In this document: piece after piece, positions 54,683 through 55,158 of the stretch
Layout: the number at the start of each line of letters is the position of its first letter
Position numbering within the stretch: the stretch's first letter is position 1
Assembly (NCBI RefSeq): GCF_030704825.1
Contig: NZ_JAUYNX010000013.1
Location: 1 to 55,158 of the forward strand
Length of the DNA stretch: 55,158 nt
Origin: Brevundimonas sp.
GTDB lineage: Bacteria; Pseudomonadota; Alphaproteobacteria; Caulobacterales; Caulobacteraceae
Direction: 5' to 3'
Notes under the pieces: generated by a model
The model's input: the letters and a program-made list of their open reading frames with translations, nothing else
What the model was told of the DNA's origin: nothing
The model's database searches: none
Translations under genes and position numbers: made by a program

Positions 54683-55158
54683 ATGGCCAAGGAAAAGTTC
54701 GAACGTAACAAGCCGCACTGCAACATCGGCACGATCGGTCACGTGGACCACGGCAAGACGACGCTGACGGCGGCGATGACGCACATCCTGGCGAAGAAGT
54801 ACGGCGGCGAGGCGAAGAACTACGACCAGATCGATGCGGCGCCGGAAGAAAAAGCACGCGGCATCACCATCAACACCGCGCATGTGGAGTACCAGACCGA
54901 GAAGCGCCACTACGCGCATGTCGACTGCCCGGGGCATGCCGACTACATCAAGAACATGATCACTGGGGCGGCCCAGATGGACGGCGCCATCCTGGTGGTC
55001 TCGGCCGCCGACGGCCCCATGCCGCAGACCCGGGAGCACGTGCTGCTGGCGCGCCAGGTCAACGTGCCGCACATCGTGGTGTTCCTCAACAAGTGCGACA
55101 CGGCGGACAAGGACCTCTTGGAGCTCGTCGAGATGGAAGTGCGGGAGCTCTTGACCAA
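54683..55158 (+). CDS. tuf: Elongation factor Tu, N-terminal part, cut by the window edge
   Basis: 158 complete codons to the edge. The G domain is clear: G1 GHVDHGKT, the switch [14 protein letters not shown]3 [12 protein letters not shown] and G4 NKCD. The ribosome site AGGAG lies eight bases before the ATG. EF-Tu brings aminoacyl-tRNA to the ribosome. The start region ([20 protein letters not shown]) is like Caulobacterales, but later parts such as the [20 protein letters not shown] segment and codons such as CTC TTG are unlike what I recall for this group, raising the chance of a recombinant or assembly join. Confidence 0.95.
   Translation, partial: MAKEKFERNKPHCNIGTIGHVDHGKTTLTAAMTHILAKKYGGEAKNYDQIDAAPEEKARGITINTAHVEYQTEKRHYAHVDCPGHADYIKNMITGAAQMDGAILVVSAADGPMPQTREHVLLARQVNVPHIVVFLNKCDTADKDLLELVEMEVRELLT

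Overview
The window is about 55 kb of dense, high-GC bacterial chromosome that reads as a Caulobacterales member, most likely Brevundimonas or a close relative. The best pointers are a SpmX-type protein (muramidase-like head, acidic proline-rich linker, two C-terminal membrane segments), a FlmG-FlbT-FlaF-flagellin cluster, a tRNA-His with no encoded G-1 and with A73 (known from Caulobacter and relatives), and alphaproteobacterial families such as UPF0262, DUF2948 and DUF1489. No taxonomic search was possible, so the genus is inference.

Layout. 0-2 kb: tail of a gene, two orphan ExbD/TolR genes and folE. 2-8 kb: cysS, two small hypotheticals, then flmG divergent from flbT-flaF-flagellin. 8-15.4 kb: two ExoD-like membrane proteins, a DUF3617 lipoprotein, isovaleryl-CoA dehydrogenase, spmX, mgtE, tRNA-Leu, a short FliN-family gene and lipB. 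15.5-20.2 kb: accessory block with an orphan terminase-like protein carrying an in-frame palindromic-repeat insertion, a HTH/Fic pair of the 'mobile mystery protein A/B' type with an AT-rich promoter-operator, and a low-GC PIN-domain gene of unknown role. 20.2-25.9 kb: MFS transporter, DUF805 protein, propionyl-CoA carboxylase alpha subunit and an exported S41-like peptidase. 25.9-27.8 kb: repeat-rich stretch in which four small orphan genes alternate with five short palindromic elements. 27.9-34.4 kb: msrB, small exported proteins, tRNA-Thr and a housekeeping run murA-DUF2948-UPF0262-infA-maf-RNase E/G-like-yacG with many overlapping start/stop codons. 34.4-38 kb: tRNA-Phe, an exbB-exbD-tonB operon with terminator, an M48 lipoprotein and tRNA-His. 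38-41.8 kb: methyltransferase, cNMP-binding/patatin protein and small proteins. 41.9-48.5 kb: leucine catabolism (methylcrotonyl-CoA carboxylase alpha and beta, enoyl-CoA hydratase) with DUF3667 and DUF2200 genes. 48.5-55.2 kb: OsmC, MATE exporter, metG, TerC, rlmB, tRNA-Tyr, tRNA-Gly and the start of tuf.

How the genes work together. Isovaleryl-CoA dehydrogenase, methylcrotonyl-CoA carboxylase and the hydratase cover consecutive steps of leucine breakdown, although the dehydrogenase lies 30 kb from the rest; the propionyl-CoA carboxylase subunit handles products of valine, isoleucine and odd-chain acids. FlmG, FlbT, FlaF and flagellin form a module for glycosylated flagellin whose synthesis is checked after transcription. 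ExbB-ExbD-TonB energises outer-membrane receptors, and the two extra ExbD genes near folE suggest further energising complexes whose ExbB partner is outside the window.

The most unusual parts are the terminase/HTH-Fic/PIN block (15.5-20.2 kb), the alternating gene/palindrome array (26.2-27.8 kb), and one palindromic repeat family that has entered two reading frames. The tuf fragment at the right edge reads unlike alphaproteobacterial tuf from memory and could mark an assembly junction.
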